Positions 1 through 8,970 of a DNA stretch of 64,000 nt are shown here, piece after piece (position 1 is the first letter of the stretch; the number at the start of each line of letters is the position of its first letter). Below the pieces are notes generated by a model. It saw only the letters and a program-made list of their open reading frames with translations, made no database searches and was not told the DNA's origin. The stretch spans positions 868,001 to 932,000 of the forward strand of contig CAWGGG010000004.1 of the NCBI GenBank assembly GCA_963822145.1. The letters run 5' to 3'. A program made the position numbers and the translations under genes. This DNA is from UBA5072 sp963822145. Its GTDB lineage: Bacteria > Bacteroidota > Bacteroidia > Bacteroidales > UBA10428.

Positions 1-336
1 GATGAGGGTTCACTGACAGGCACCCTCACCAGGGAAAGCAAATGGCCTGCAGGTGATTGGCGAAACACGTACTTCGTACCTGAGAACCTGATACCCAGTG
101 TGGAACATGCAGACGCCCTGAAACCGCTGGTTCCCCGGGGAATGACCATGTCTGAAATGGCGCTGAGGTTTATCCTGGGAGATCCAACTGTAAGTACCAT
201 AATACCCGGGATGCGTAAAAGCAGTCATACTAAAGTGAACATGGAAACCAGCGACGCAGGTCTCCTTGATCCTGCACTGATGAAATCGTTGGAAAAGCAC
301 CGTTGGGACCGTGAACCGCAGGAATGGTCACAGTAA
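1..336 (+). CDS. Aldo/keto reductase, C-terminal fragment
   Basis: Only the last 111 codons lie in the window; the frame is open from base 1, so the 5' part is outside. The visible part has the end of an aldo/keto reductase barrel: a segment like LKPLVPRGMTMSEMALRFIL followed by VSTIIPGMR, which in this family is the helix and strand lining the NADPH adenine-phosphate pocket. The catalytic Asp-Tyr-Lys-His residues would be upstream and cannot be checked. A complete, different aldo/keto reductase occurs at 16913-17887. The substrate cannot be told. Family call is firm; function beyond NADPH-dependent carbonyl reduction is not. Confidence 0.8.
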   Translation, partial: DEGSLTGTLTRESKWPAGDWRNTYFVPENLIPSVEHADALKPLVPRGMTMSEMALRFILGDPTVSTIIPGMRKSSHTKVNMETSDAGLLDPALMKSLEKHRWDREPQEWSQ

Positions 337-369
337 TGGACCAAACTAAAGCATGATCGGGCCGGATAT

Positions 370-1206
370 TTAGACTACAGCTTTCTGGAGTACAAATCTG
401 AAATATACCAGATCCCTGTTCTTGAGTTGTAAATGCGTCTGTGAACCCACTGAACCGGCAAATTCGCTAAAATACCTGTGTAACCATCCGGGAACCGATT
501 GTCTGATCCTGGTCCATTTGATCTTGTCTTCCTTCTCAATAGCATGCACTACATTGAGAGTAATATCCTCTTCTTCAATAATTTCCATGCCGCTGTTGTG
601 AAGCTTACTGACCAGCAAATCCTTTCCTTCGTTTCCTCTGATATCGGTCAAGAGCAAAAAGCCCCCGGGTCTTAAAACCCTTTTTACTTCGGCTAAAAAA
701 CTGCCGACAGAACCATAGGCATGACAGGATTCAACATTAATGACCACATCCCTGGAATTGCTTTCAAGGGGTATTTTTTCTGCATTACCTGTAATATAGT
801 TCAGATTGTGGGAAATGAAATTTTTATTGCACAGCTCAACGGCATTGGATGCCAGGTCCATTCCAGTCATGCTTCTGGGATGAAGGTTAGTGGCAATATA
901 ATGTGAACCGCCGCCACGACCACTTCCTACCTCCAACACATCCTTGTCGTGGATCAGGGTTTTCACGGCTAAATAATGATAATGCTGGATGGCAAACCTG
1001 TGAACTTCTTCTTGTTCTGTTAACTGGAGCTCTTCTTCCTGAGAATCGGGAGCATAACCATAATTCATAAAACTCCAGGTACCGGTCGGGAATTTCTTTG
1101 CCAACGCCTGATATACGGGTTTCCATACCAGCCTGCGAAACCATGCGTATTCTGTAAGTTCTAAAAACAAACGGGAGATCATTATCAATAAGATTTTATC
1201 CAGCAA
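370..1206 (-). CDS. SAM-dependent methyltransferase (class I)
   Basis: 278 residues. The SAM-binding glycine loop VLEVGSGRGGG is at about residues 90-100, followed by an acidic strand end (GMDLAS, about 115-120) and the later motif VLRPGGFLLLTDIRG. This is the Methyltransf_11 type of Rossmann fold. The spacing and the GSGRGGGSHYIA form resemble the lipid/polyketide methyltransferases annotated as phthiotriol dimycocerosate methyltransferase, but that name should not be taken as substrate evidence. The first 30 residues are hydrophobic and could be a membrane-contact helix; an ATG eight codons later (1182) is an alternative start. Transcribed away from the activase gene across an AT-rich gap. 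Confidence 0.75.
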   Translation of the reverse strand: MLDKILLIMISRLFLELTEYAWFRRLVWKPVYQALAKKFPTGTWSFMNYGYAPDSQEEELQLTEQEEVHRFAIQHYHYLAVKTLIHDKDVLEVGSGRGGGSHYIATNLHPRSMTGMDLASNAVELCNKNFISHNLNYITGNAEKIPLESNSRDVVINVESCHAYGSVGSFLAEVKRVLRPGGFLLLTDIRGNEGKDLLVSKLHNSGMEIIEEEDITLNVVHAIEKEDKIKWTRIRQSVPGWLHRYFSEFAGSVGSQTHLQLKNRDLVYFRFVLQKAVV

Positions 1207-1394
1207 AGCTAGTCTTAATTTTGCTTATTATAGCTTTGCAATCAAATATTCCCTACTATTGCATATATATAAATATAATAATATAATACAGCTTGTTAAA
1301 AATATTTTAATATATTTATCAGCGGTTTATCCTGTTCCAGGGCAACCTGTTTGCATTATTACATGAAATATGATTTCTTTATAATTCTTTGAAT

Positions 1395-4300
1395 ATGACC
1401 AAAAATCAATCCAAAACCGACATATTTCTTGGCCTCGACATGGGTTCAATATCTTTAAATACCATTGTTATAGATGGTGATGAAAGAATCCTTGAAAATC
1501 ATTACGATTATTGTCACGGACAACCTTTCCTGGTGCTCAGAAAGCGACTTTCGGATTTACTGTCGCGTTATGACGGGGAACAATTCAGACTTGTTGCAAT
1601 TACCGGTTCTGGTGGAAAGCTCGCTGCCGACCTGATTGGAGGCGCATTTGTCAATGAGATCATAGCACAGTCCAAGTCGGTTTCCAAATTGTATCCCGAC
1701 GCCAAAACAATCATAGAGATGGGTGGTGAGGATTCAAAGCTTATCTTCATGGAAAGGGGAAAAGAAAAAGCACACGCCAGTTTGTCCGACTTTTCCATGA
1801 ATAGCATATGTGCTGCTGGAACGGGTTCTTTTCTCGATCAGCAGGCAAAGAGAATAGGCGTCTCCATTGAGAACGAATTTGGTCAAATGGCCCTGTTATC
1901 GAAAAATCCACCACACATTGCCGGCAGGTGCAGTGTTTTTGCCAAAAGTGATATGATTCATCTCCAGCAGATTGCCACGCCTGTGCATGATATTGTAGCC
2001 GGACTGTGTTTTGCCGTGGCACGCAATTTCAAAAGTAACCTGGCCAAGGGAAAGGATCTTGCAAAACCTATTGTTTTCCAGGGAGGAGTGGCAGCGAATG
2101 CGGGTGTGGTAAATGCTTTTAAAGAAATACTCCGTGTAGAGGAAGGTGAACTCATTATTCCGGAATACCATGCCTCAATGGGTTCATTGGGAGCCATTTA
2201 TTATATGATGGAGCAAACGCAGGATGTTCCGGATTTTAGAGGGCTGGCTGACCTGGATGACTACCTGGCGAAGACCAGGGGAGGTGGCAAAGGCCTTCCG
2301 GTATTGTTGGAATCCTCTGCCATACTGAAGAAAGAGATAACCTTCGACCTGAACGGAGAAACGAAATACCCCGTTTACCTGGGAATTGATGTAGGGTCTC
2401 TCAGTACCAATGTAGTCTTAATAGATGATTATGATAATGTTATTGCCCGGAAATACCTGCCCACAGCAAGCCGTCCTCTTGATGCCATTCGTCGCGGATT
2501 GACGGAAATCTATGACGAAGTGGGAATGAAAGTGGAAGTTAAAGCCGCAGGTACCACCGGTTCCGGTCGCTATCTCACAGGAGATTTTGTAGGCGCCGAT
2601 GTCATTCAGAATGAGATCACCGCTCAGGCAACCGCAGCCATCGCGTTCGATCCGGAGGTAGATACTATTTTTGAGATCGGGGGACAGGATTCCAAATACA
2701 TCAGCATCGACCAGGGTGTTGTAGTGGATTTTGAGATGAATAAGGTTTGTGCAGCAGGCACTGGTTCTTTTCTGGAAGAACAGGCGGAAAAACTTGATAT
2801 CAACATTATCGAGCAATTCGGGAATCTGGCCCTTAGTGCAGAAAGTCCTGTATCCCTCGGTTGCCGTTGTACCGTATTTATTGAATCAGATCTGAATGCC
2901 AATCAGCAAAGGGGCGAAAAGAACGAGAACCTCGTGGGGGGCCTGGCCTATTCCATTGTGAATAACTACATTCAGAAAGTCGTCGGCAGCAGAAGAATTG
3001 GCAATAAAATATTCTTTCAGGGAGGCGTAGCCAATAACAAAGGCGTGGTAGCTGCCTTTGAGCAGGTCACCGGAAAAAAAATCATTATCCCTCCCAATTT
3101 TGATGTCACCGGCGCTATCGGTATGGCCATGCTTGCCCGGGAAAAAATCCGCCAGGGCGGAAAAACACTCTTTAAAGGCTTTGATGTCAGAAATGTCCCT
3201 TTTTCCCTGGACAAATTTACCTGCAAGTCCTGCACCAATCATTGCGAAATCAGGATGGTAAAGATTGATGGTGAAGAGAAACCTTTGTTTTACGGGGGCA
3301 GGTGTGAGAAATACGAAGTGGATTCCCGAAAGAAAAAAACAGAGGATATCCCCAATCTGTTTGCTGAAAGGGAACGCATGCTACTGGGGAATTACGCTGA
3401 AGAAACAAATAAGGGTGGCATTTCCATAGGCATTCCGCGGGAATTGCTGCTGTATTACCAGGAGTTTCCTTTCTGGCGGACTTTCTTTACAGAACTGGGT
3501 TTTCAGGTTGTACTTTCCAGACATACCGACAGAAAACTGGTTAATCGGTCGCTCGAAATGCTGACTTCTGAAACCTGTTTCCCTGTGGAAGTGATTCATG
3601 GCCATATTGTGGACCTGCTGGACAAAAAAGTGGATCATGTTTTTATACCTTTCATTGTTAACAACAGGGCTCCGGTGGATAATCCAACCTCTAACTGCAA
3701 CTGTCCCTGGATCCAGACCTATCCCTTCATGGTTCGTGCCGCCCTGGCCAACCATCCTGACAAGGACAAGCTTTTAATTCCTGCCTTACACCCCAGATTT
3801 TTCGACAGGGTTTTTATTCGGGAAATGGCTGCCTTTATGAAGCAGCAGTTTGGCATCCAAAGCAGCGCTGTTAAAAAAGCACTTTATCTTGCCCGGAGTG
3901 AGCAGGTTCATTTTGAAGATTCACTGGTAAAACAGGGTGAAGAAATTCTGAACAACTTGCCGGAAGGCAGGAAAGCAATGGTAATTCTTGGTAGACCTTA
4001 CAATGCCGGAGATCCGGAACTTAACCTCAGGTTGGTGGAAAAACTGATCAGCCAGGAGGTACTTCCTATTCCCCTCGATTTTCTCCCGCTCGGTGATGAG
4101 AATGTTTTTGAGGACTATCCCAATATGTATTGGCCCAACGGCAGAAAGATTCTGAGCGGCGCGCGTATCATTGCGCGCGATGACAGGCTGCATGGTATTT
4201 ATATCGGCAATTTCCGTTGTGGCCCCGACTCCTTCATCCAGCACTTTGTATCAGAAGTACTCAAAGGTAAGCCAACCCTGCAGCTTGAGATCGATGAACA

Positions 4301-5651
4301 TTCGGCTGATGCCGGACTCATTACCCGTCTTGAGGCTTTCCTGGACAGCATCAGAAAGAAGCATGCAGGAATCGCCGCACCCGTTCAGTCAGACAAAAAA
4401 GGATTTAAACAGGCCGCCCCTGCCAAAGACAGGATATTATACTGGCCCTATATGCACGATGGTTCCTACATTGCTGCTGCAGCTGCCCGCAGCTGTGGGA
4501 TAGAATCCTATTCCCTGCCTGTGCAGACGCATGAAGATCTGGATATCGGGAGGAAGTATACCTCTTCCAAGGAATGCTTTCCCATGATATGCACCACCGG
4601 TTCATTCATCAAGAAATTACTGGAACCCGGCACCGATGAGAACAGGATCAGTTTTTTCATGCCGGATCATAACGGCCCGTGCCGCTTCGGACAATATAAC
4701 CGGCTGCAAAAAGTAATTTTCGACCGTCTTGGTAAAAGAAATGTAAAAATAGTGTCTCCTTCCAATGATGGCTCCTATGCAGATATTACGCCGGGCAGCG
4801 GTACAAAATTCAGGTTTAATGCCTGGAAGGGATTTGTTGCCTTTGATCTGATCCGCAAGCTTCAGCAACAGCATCGTCCCTATGAGAAAATCAAGGGAGT
4901 AACAGACAGGGTTTATAGGGAATCGCTGCAAAGCATCATCGCCTGTGTCGAAAACAATTGTCAGGGATTGGTAAAGGTTCTTGAAGAAGCGGAACGGAAA
5001 TTCAGGGAAATTGATATGTTCCAGGTTCCCCGTAAACCGGTTGTGTCCATCGTTGGGGAGATCTTTATGAGAGACAATGCCTTTTGCAATGGTAATATTG
5101 TGGGACGTCTGGAGGCACTTGGTGCAGAAACACTGATGTCACCCTTTTCAGAATGGTTTGTCTATTCAACCTATAGGTACACCCGCGACAGCATTTGGAA
5201 AGGCGACTATCTGGGCATCCTGAAATCAAAAATGCAGGAATTTTCTCAGCATGTTTCCTATAAAAAGCTTCTGCACACGGTGGATGAACTGGTAGATGTG
5301 GAAAAAGACATACCCCTTGCCACCATGTTGCTGCAAACCGCTCCCTATGTGCACAAAGACTATGATGGCGATCCTGTTATCGCACTGGGAACAGCCTCTG
5401 CCCTCGCTAAAAAAGGTGTTTCAGGAATCTGCAATGTACTTCCTTTTACCTGTATGCCGGGAACCCTGATCTGTTCAGTATCTGATATGTTCCGGAAGGA
5501 CCACAACAACATTCCCTGGGTGGATTATGCCTATGACGGACAGGACGATGCTTCTCTCGAAACCAGGCTGCAGGCTTTTATGTACCAGGTGAAAGTGTTT
5601 GGCAAGGCTTTACCGGGTATTCATTTCACCCCCAAAGTGCTGGTGGATTAA
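1395..5651 (+). CDS. Double-headed acyl-CoA dehydratase activase-related protein
   Basis: About 1,418 residues; I chose the ATG at 1395 over the in-frame TTG at 1389. Two successive BadF/BadG/BcrA/HgdC-type ASKHA ATPase domains (about residues 10-270 and 325-590) are visible: each has a DxGS phosphate loop (GLDMGSIS, GIDVGSLS), an acidic E-(M/I)-GG-(E/Q)-DSK motif, CAAGTGSF, and a later Cys in GRCSVF or CRCTVF. In HgdC those two cysteines bind a [4Fe-4S] cluster between subunits. A Cys-rich CxxCxxxC segment near 610 leads into a DUF2229-like region and a C-terminal half like 2-hydroxyacyl-CoA dehydratase subunits. Known activases drive ATP-dependent one-electron transfer to a radical dehydratase; here activator and dehydratase-like parts are fused. 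The physiological substrate is unknown and the gene stands alone. Confidence 0.85.
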   Translation: MTKNQSKTDIFLGLDMGSISLNTIVIDGDERILENHYDYCHGQPFLVLRKRLSDLLSRYDGEQFRLVAITGSGGKLAADLIGGAFVNEIIAQSKSVSKLYPDAKTIIEMGGEDSKLIFMERGKEKAHASLSDFSMNSICAAGTGSFLDQQAKRIGVSIENEFGQMALLSKNPPHIAGRCSVFAKSDMIHLQQIATPVHDIVAGLCFAVARNFKSNLAKGKDLAKPIVFQGGVAANAGVVNAFKEILRVEEGELIIPEYHASMGSLGAIYYMMEQTQDVPDFRGLADLDDYLAKTRGGGKGLPVLLESSAILKKEITFDLNGETKYPVYLGIDVGSLSTNVVLIDDYDNVIARKYLPTASRPLDAIRRGLTEIYDEVGMKVEVKAAGTTGSGRYLTGDFVGADVIQNEITAQATAAIAFDPEVDTIFEIGGQDSKYISIDQGVVVDFEMNKVCAAGTGSFLEEQAEKLDINIIEQFGNLALSAESPVSLGCRCTVFIESDLNANQQRGEKNENLVGGLAYSIVNNYIQKVVGSRRIGNKIFFQGGVANNKGVVAAFEQVTGKKIIIPPNFDVTGAIGMAMLAREKIRQGGKTLFKGFDVRNVPFSLDKFTCKSCTNHCEIRMVKIDGEEKPLFYGGRCEKYEVDSRKKKTEDIPNLFAERERMLLGNYAEETNKGGISIGIPRELLLYYQEFPFWRTFFTELGFQVVLSRHTDRKLVNRSLEMLTSETCFPVEVIHGHIVDLLDKKVDHVFIPFIVNNRAPVDNPTSNCNCPWIQTYPFMVRAALANHPDKDKLLIPALHPRFFDRVFIREMAAFMKQQFGIQSSAVKKALYLARSEQVHFEDSLVKQGEEILNNLPEGRKAMVILGRPYNAGDPELNLRLVEKLISQEVLPIPLDFLPLGDENVFEDYPNMYWPNGRKILSGARIIARDDRLHGIYIGNFRCGPDSFIQHFVSEVLKGKPTLQLEIDEHSADAGLITRLEAFLDSIRKKHAGIAAPVQSDKKGFKQAAPAKDRILYWPYMHDGSYIAAAAARSCGIESYSLPVQTHEDLDIGRKYTSSKECFPMICTTGSFIKKLLEPGTDENRISFFMPDHNGPCRFGQYNRLQKVIFDRLGKRNVKIVSPSNDGSYADITPGSGTKFRFNAWKGFVAFDLIRKLQQQHRPYEKIKGVTDRVYRESLQSIIACVENNCQGLVKVLEEAERKFREIDMFQVPRKPVVSIVGEIFMRDNAFCNGNIVGRLEALGAETLMSPFSEWFVYSTYRYTRDSIWKGDYLGILKSKMQEFSQHVSYKKLLHTVDELVDVEKDIPLATMLLQTAPYVHKDYDGDPVIALGTASALAKKGVSGICNVLPFTCMPGTLICSVSDMFRKDHNNIPWVDYAYDGQDDASLETRLQAFMYQVKVFGKALPGIHFTPKVLVD

Positions 5652-5838
5652 CACGATAGGCGTCCCGCCTCAGTGTATTTCTTAAAATTGTTCAGGATGG
5701 GGTGTATACCCATCTTCCGAAGCGTTATTCCATCAAACAATATCTTCCGGTGTGGTCATAGGGTAACGTGGCAGCCAAAGGGTCTTCATATTGAAATCAC
5801 CCGATGACCATGATAACATCCCTTTAAATCTCACTGCA

Positions 5839-6909
5839 ATGAAATCATTGTCTTTACTAGCACTTATGTTTTCCTTATGCTGCAATCTCTCCAAGGGTCA
5901 GCCATATTTGGATTCCGGTGAGGTCTATCCTGATGGGAATACCCAAAAGGAGGGACTGAATCTTTTTACATCCGATGACCTGCTTGAAATGACCCTTGCG
6001 TTTGACATGAAAGAGTTTCTAAAGACCAAGAACCAGTCGAAATACCATGATGCCACGCTGATCGTGAAAACCTTTGCGGGAGATTCCGTTACGGAGCATA
6101 TTGAGCTCAAGGCACGCGGGAAAATGCGTTGCGATTATTGTTCTTTTCCGCCCATCATGATAAAATTAAAGGAAAAGAACAGCATACCGGGAGGCATACA
6201 GGACCGTGGTAACTTCAAACTGGTGACCCACTGCAACCGCTCGCCCAAAAATGAAGATTATGTGCTGAAGGAATACCTGGTGTATCGGTTGCTGAATCTG
6301 TTAACTCCTTACAGCTTTAGAACCAGGCTGGTCAGAATTCATTACGTGGATATCCATGAAGCTAAAAAATCCTATACAACCTTTGGATTCCTGATTGAAA
6401 ACCTCGATCAGCTGGCTGAAAGAAACAATGCTGTTGTGATTGATAACCCCAATCTTGCGCAGAGTCACATGAACAGTGAAGATATGGCACGGACCTCACT
6501 GTTTAATTATATGATTGGCAACACCGACTGGTCGGTGGCCAGTCAGCATAACATAAAAGTATTGAAGTCCGTTAATGTTCTCTCTGACAAGGGCATACCA
6601 GTGTCCTACGATTTTGATTTTTCCGGTTTCGTGAATACAAGTTACGCAGCTCCCTGTGGTAAAATTCCGATCAAAAATGTGACCGAACGATACTACCAGG
6701 GTATGTGCCTGAGCGATGAAGACATCAACCCGGTCCTGGAAGAATTCGAAGACCTTAAAGGACGTTTTATAAGCACCATTGACAATTTTGAATATCTTTC
6801 AGCCGGTAGCAGAAAACAGTTGGAATCTTACATAAACAGCTTCTATAAGGGATTTAAAAATCAAAATGTTTTAATCAGCGATCTCAACCGTACCTGCAAA
6901 TCGTATTGA
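5839..6909 (+). CDS. Exported CotH-like protein, function unknown
   Basis: 356 residues from the ATG at 5839, which begins directly with a signal peptide (MKSLSLLALMFSLCC..SKGQ); an upstream in-frame TTG at 5791 would put 16 hydrophilic residues before it and was rejected. The body has features that remind me of CotH-type atypical kinases: an ARGKMRCDYC segment where CotH has its arginine-rich strand, a GNTDWSVASQHN motif (catalytic Asp and Asn pattern), and YDFDFSG (metal-binding Asp pattern). Four cysteines suggest disulphides outside the cytoplasm. Kinase activity is inference only; it could be a structural relative. It converges on the amylase-family gene with one base between the stop codons. 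Confidence 0.55.
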   Translation: MKSLSLLALMFSLCCNLSKGQPYLDSGEVYPDGNTQKEGLNLFTSDDLLEMTLAFDMKEFLKTKNQSKYHDATLIVKTFAGDSVTEHIELKARGKMRCDYCSFPPIMIKLKEKNSIPGGIQDRGNFKLVTHCNRSPKNEDYVLKEYLVYRLLNLLTPYSFRTRLVRIHYVDIHEAKKSYTTFGFLIENLDQLAERNNAVVIDNPNLAQSHMNSEDMARTSLFNYMIGNTDWSVASQHNIKVLKSVNVLSDKGIPVSYDFDFSGFVNTSYAAPCGKIPIKNVTERYYQGMCLSDEDINPVLEEFEDLKGRFISTIDNFEYLSAGSRKQLESYINSFYKGFKNQNVLISDLNRTCKSY

Positions 6910-6910
6910 A

Positions 6911-8382
6911 TTACGCATTATAGTTACAGGAGAAAACATAGCATGTCCATCCAGGTTCATCCAGGTAAAGGCCTCTCGATTGCAATTCAGATCCTTCTCT
7001 TACATAGGCTATATCACGGATCTGGTCCTGCAGAATCACCGGTCCGCTTTCCAGGCCAGGAAAGGGTAGTTTAAGATAGCATTGGCTCCAGGAAGGCGCA
7101 TAGTTCACTACGATCATCATTTTATCTTCTTCCTTGCCCTGCCAGGCGAAGGCAATATAATTGCCGTTTGAATAGTTTCCCTCCCAGGCGGGCAGGCATT
7201 CCAGCAGCTGCCAGGTTCCCTCACGGTATACGGGTTGCTGCAACAGGACAAGAAGCTGGGTATAAAAAGCATCCAGTTCCTGGTTTATCGGTTCCTCCGG
7301 CGCCCTCACCAGGTGCGGTGAAATGCGTTTCTTCCTTCCCTGGAACTGTCCCTGATGAAAGAAGCGCAGTCCGGGAGAAAAATAGGTGATCAGGGCGGCA
7401 GCTTCATGCATTGCGGTTGGAAATTCAGCAGCTGCCCTTGGTTCATCATGGTTTTCGAGAAACCTGGCGAGTCTGCTCTGGAACTTCAGTCCGGCATAAA
7501 AATGCTCCCTGACGGGCAGGGCATGGCCTTCTTTCAAACGATCGTACAGGCGTTTATCATAGGTATAATCAAATCCTTGTTGCTGCAACGCCCATTCCAG
7601 GTCCCAGTATACTTCAGCCATGAAACAGAATGCCGGATTTGCGGCATGCACTTTTTGAATGGCATCAGGCCAAAACAGGTTACACGGAATGCCCCAGGTG
7701 CTGTTAAAAACATCGGGAAGCACCAGCATGGCCATATCGCATCGCACTCCATCGCACTGTCCGGCAATTCTTACCAGTTCGCCTGTCATGGCCTCCAGCA
7801 GCGCCGGATTTCCGTAATTGAGCTGCAGGGTATCCGGCCAGCCGGGGAAAAACGGATCCCTGCCATGGGCAAAAATGCTGTTTCCGATCCGGGTATAATT
7901 CGATCAGGTTCTCTTTCAAGTCTTCTTCACTTCCTAGATATATAATAATCAGGATGTTCGTCAACCCAATGGTGGTCCATTCCAGTGTGATTGGGAACGA
8001 AATCCAGCATCAGTTTCATCCCGCGTTTTGTCAAACGCTGGCGAAGACGCGCCAGGGCGGCATCACCCCCGAGGTTTTCATGCACACAATAGCGGGTAAT
8101 GGCAAACCCCGATCCGGCAATATCCTGTTCTTTCAGATCGGGCAGGGTTTCCTGGAATTCACTTCTCCAAACCGGATTTAGCCTGGAGACACGTTGTCCT
8201 TCACTTCCGGTCTGCCAAACACTAAGAAACCAGATCCAATCGAATCCCAGTTTTTCAAAGTTATCCAATTCACTATCAGGAATATCATCAAGAGTGGCCG
8301 GGCGTCCGAGCGTTTGAGACAATTTCGTCAGCCACACCCGGGTGTTGACCTGGTACAAGGAGGGATAAAGTAATCTGGACAT
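6911..8382 (-). pseudogene. GH13 alpha-amylase-family enzyme, interrupted by two frameshifts
   Basis: Reading with two single-base skips gives an enzyme of about 489 residues. It starts at the ATG at 8382 (MSRLLYPSLYQVNT), runs in one frame to about 7930-7941, in a second frame (EEDLKENLIE) to about 7884-7905, and in a third frame (GNSIFAHGRDPFFPGW) to the stop at 6911. All four GH13 signature regions survive: FVPNHT; GVRCDMAM with the nucleophile Asp; FMAEVYW with the acid/base Glu; and ENHDEPR with the transition-state Asp. The form resembles trehalose-synthase or sucrose-phosphorylase relatives; no signal peptide is seen, so a cytosolic role in alpha-glucan or disaccharide metabolism is likely. 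Both shifts behave as one inserted base. Keeping every catalytic motif argues for assembly error or recent mutation over old decay. Confidence 0.75.
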
Positions 8383-8386
8383 GCTG

Positions 8387-8897
8387 TTAGCGTATATTTG
8401 GTGAGTCTGTCTTATTGATATATAATGCTTCAAATATGTCAATCCCGGTCCGGGTTTTAAAGTACTTTGTCCGGATGCTTTCAATCATTTCACTGTTCAT
8501 GCCGTCCTCGTGCATGTTGACCAGAAAGTCAGCTTCTACGAGGATCTGAAAATCAGGACCATCAATTTTTGAGTAAGTATGGTGGTTGCCAATCAGAAAG
8601 CAAACCCTTTTCACCCATTCATGGGGTATATTCAGCGAAGTGAGCATATCATAAGCAATAGGAGGGCCTTCGAGTTCCTGGTATTTACCGGCACAGGAAT
8701 TATATTTTTTTTCTGCCACCGGAATGCCTATATCGTGCAATATGGCTGCCATTTCAATCATTTTCACAGTTTCGGAGCTCAGCATTTCAGCTGCGGCCGA
8801 TGGTACTGGCAAAACCATATACTTTTATGGCATGGTTGACCCGGCGGATATCATTGCCGAAATACCGTAACATCAGGTATATTACTTCATGCATCAT
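8387..8897 (-). pseudogene. HD-domain phosphohydrolase, one frameshift
   Basis: With one base skipped between 8790 and 8812 the product is about 169 residues. The N-terminal piece (MMHEVIYLMLRYFGNDIRRV, then NHAIKVYGFA) is in one frame from the ATG pair at 8894-8897, and the rest (AEMLSSETVKMIEMAAILHDIGIP to the stop at 8387) is in another. The metal-binding HD pair is in AAILHDIGIP; an IGNHHT motif and a late Asp in VEADFLVN complete the set expected for a cytosolic HD phosphohydrolase, probably acting on a nucleotide or phosphorylated metabolite. The stop lies four bases before the amylase start, so the two probably form an operon. If read as two ORFs, the C-terminal one (143 codons, ATG at 8818) would lack the first helix. 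Confidence 0.65.
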
Positions 8898-8916
8898 GAT
8901 TCATTGGCAAATAGGA

Positions 8917-8948
8917 ACGCCCTGTTGCTAAATTAGCAAACAGGGCGT
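8917..8948 (-). terminator. Hairpin after norB
   Basis: ACGCCCTGTTGCTAA at 8917-8931 pairs with TTAGCAAACAGGGCGT at 8933-8948, a 15-bp stem with one unpaired base in the right arm and a very tight loop. It lies 22 bases beyond the norB stop on the minus strand and before the HD gene start, so it probably ends norB transcription. No long T tract follows, so intrinsic termination is likely but unproven. The single unpaired base is of the same kind as the extra bases in the flanking genes. Confidence 0.55.
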
Positions 8949-8970
8949 AATAAAGGGGAATTAAAAAAAA

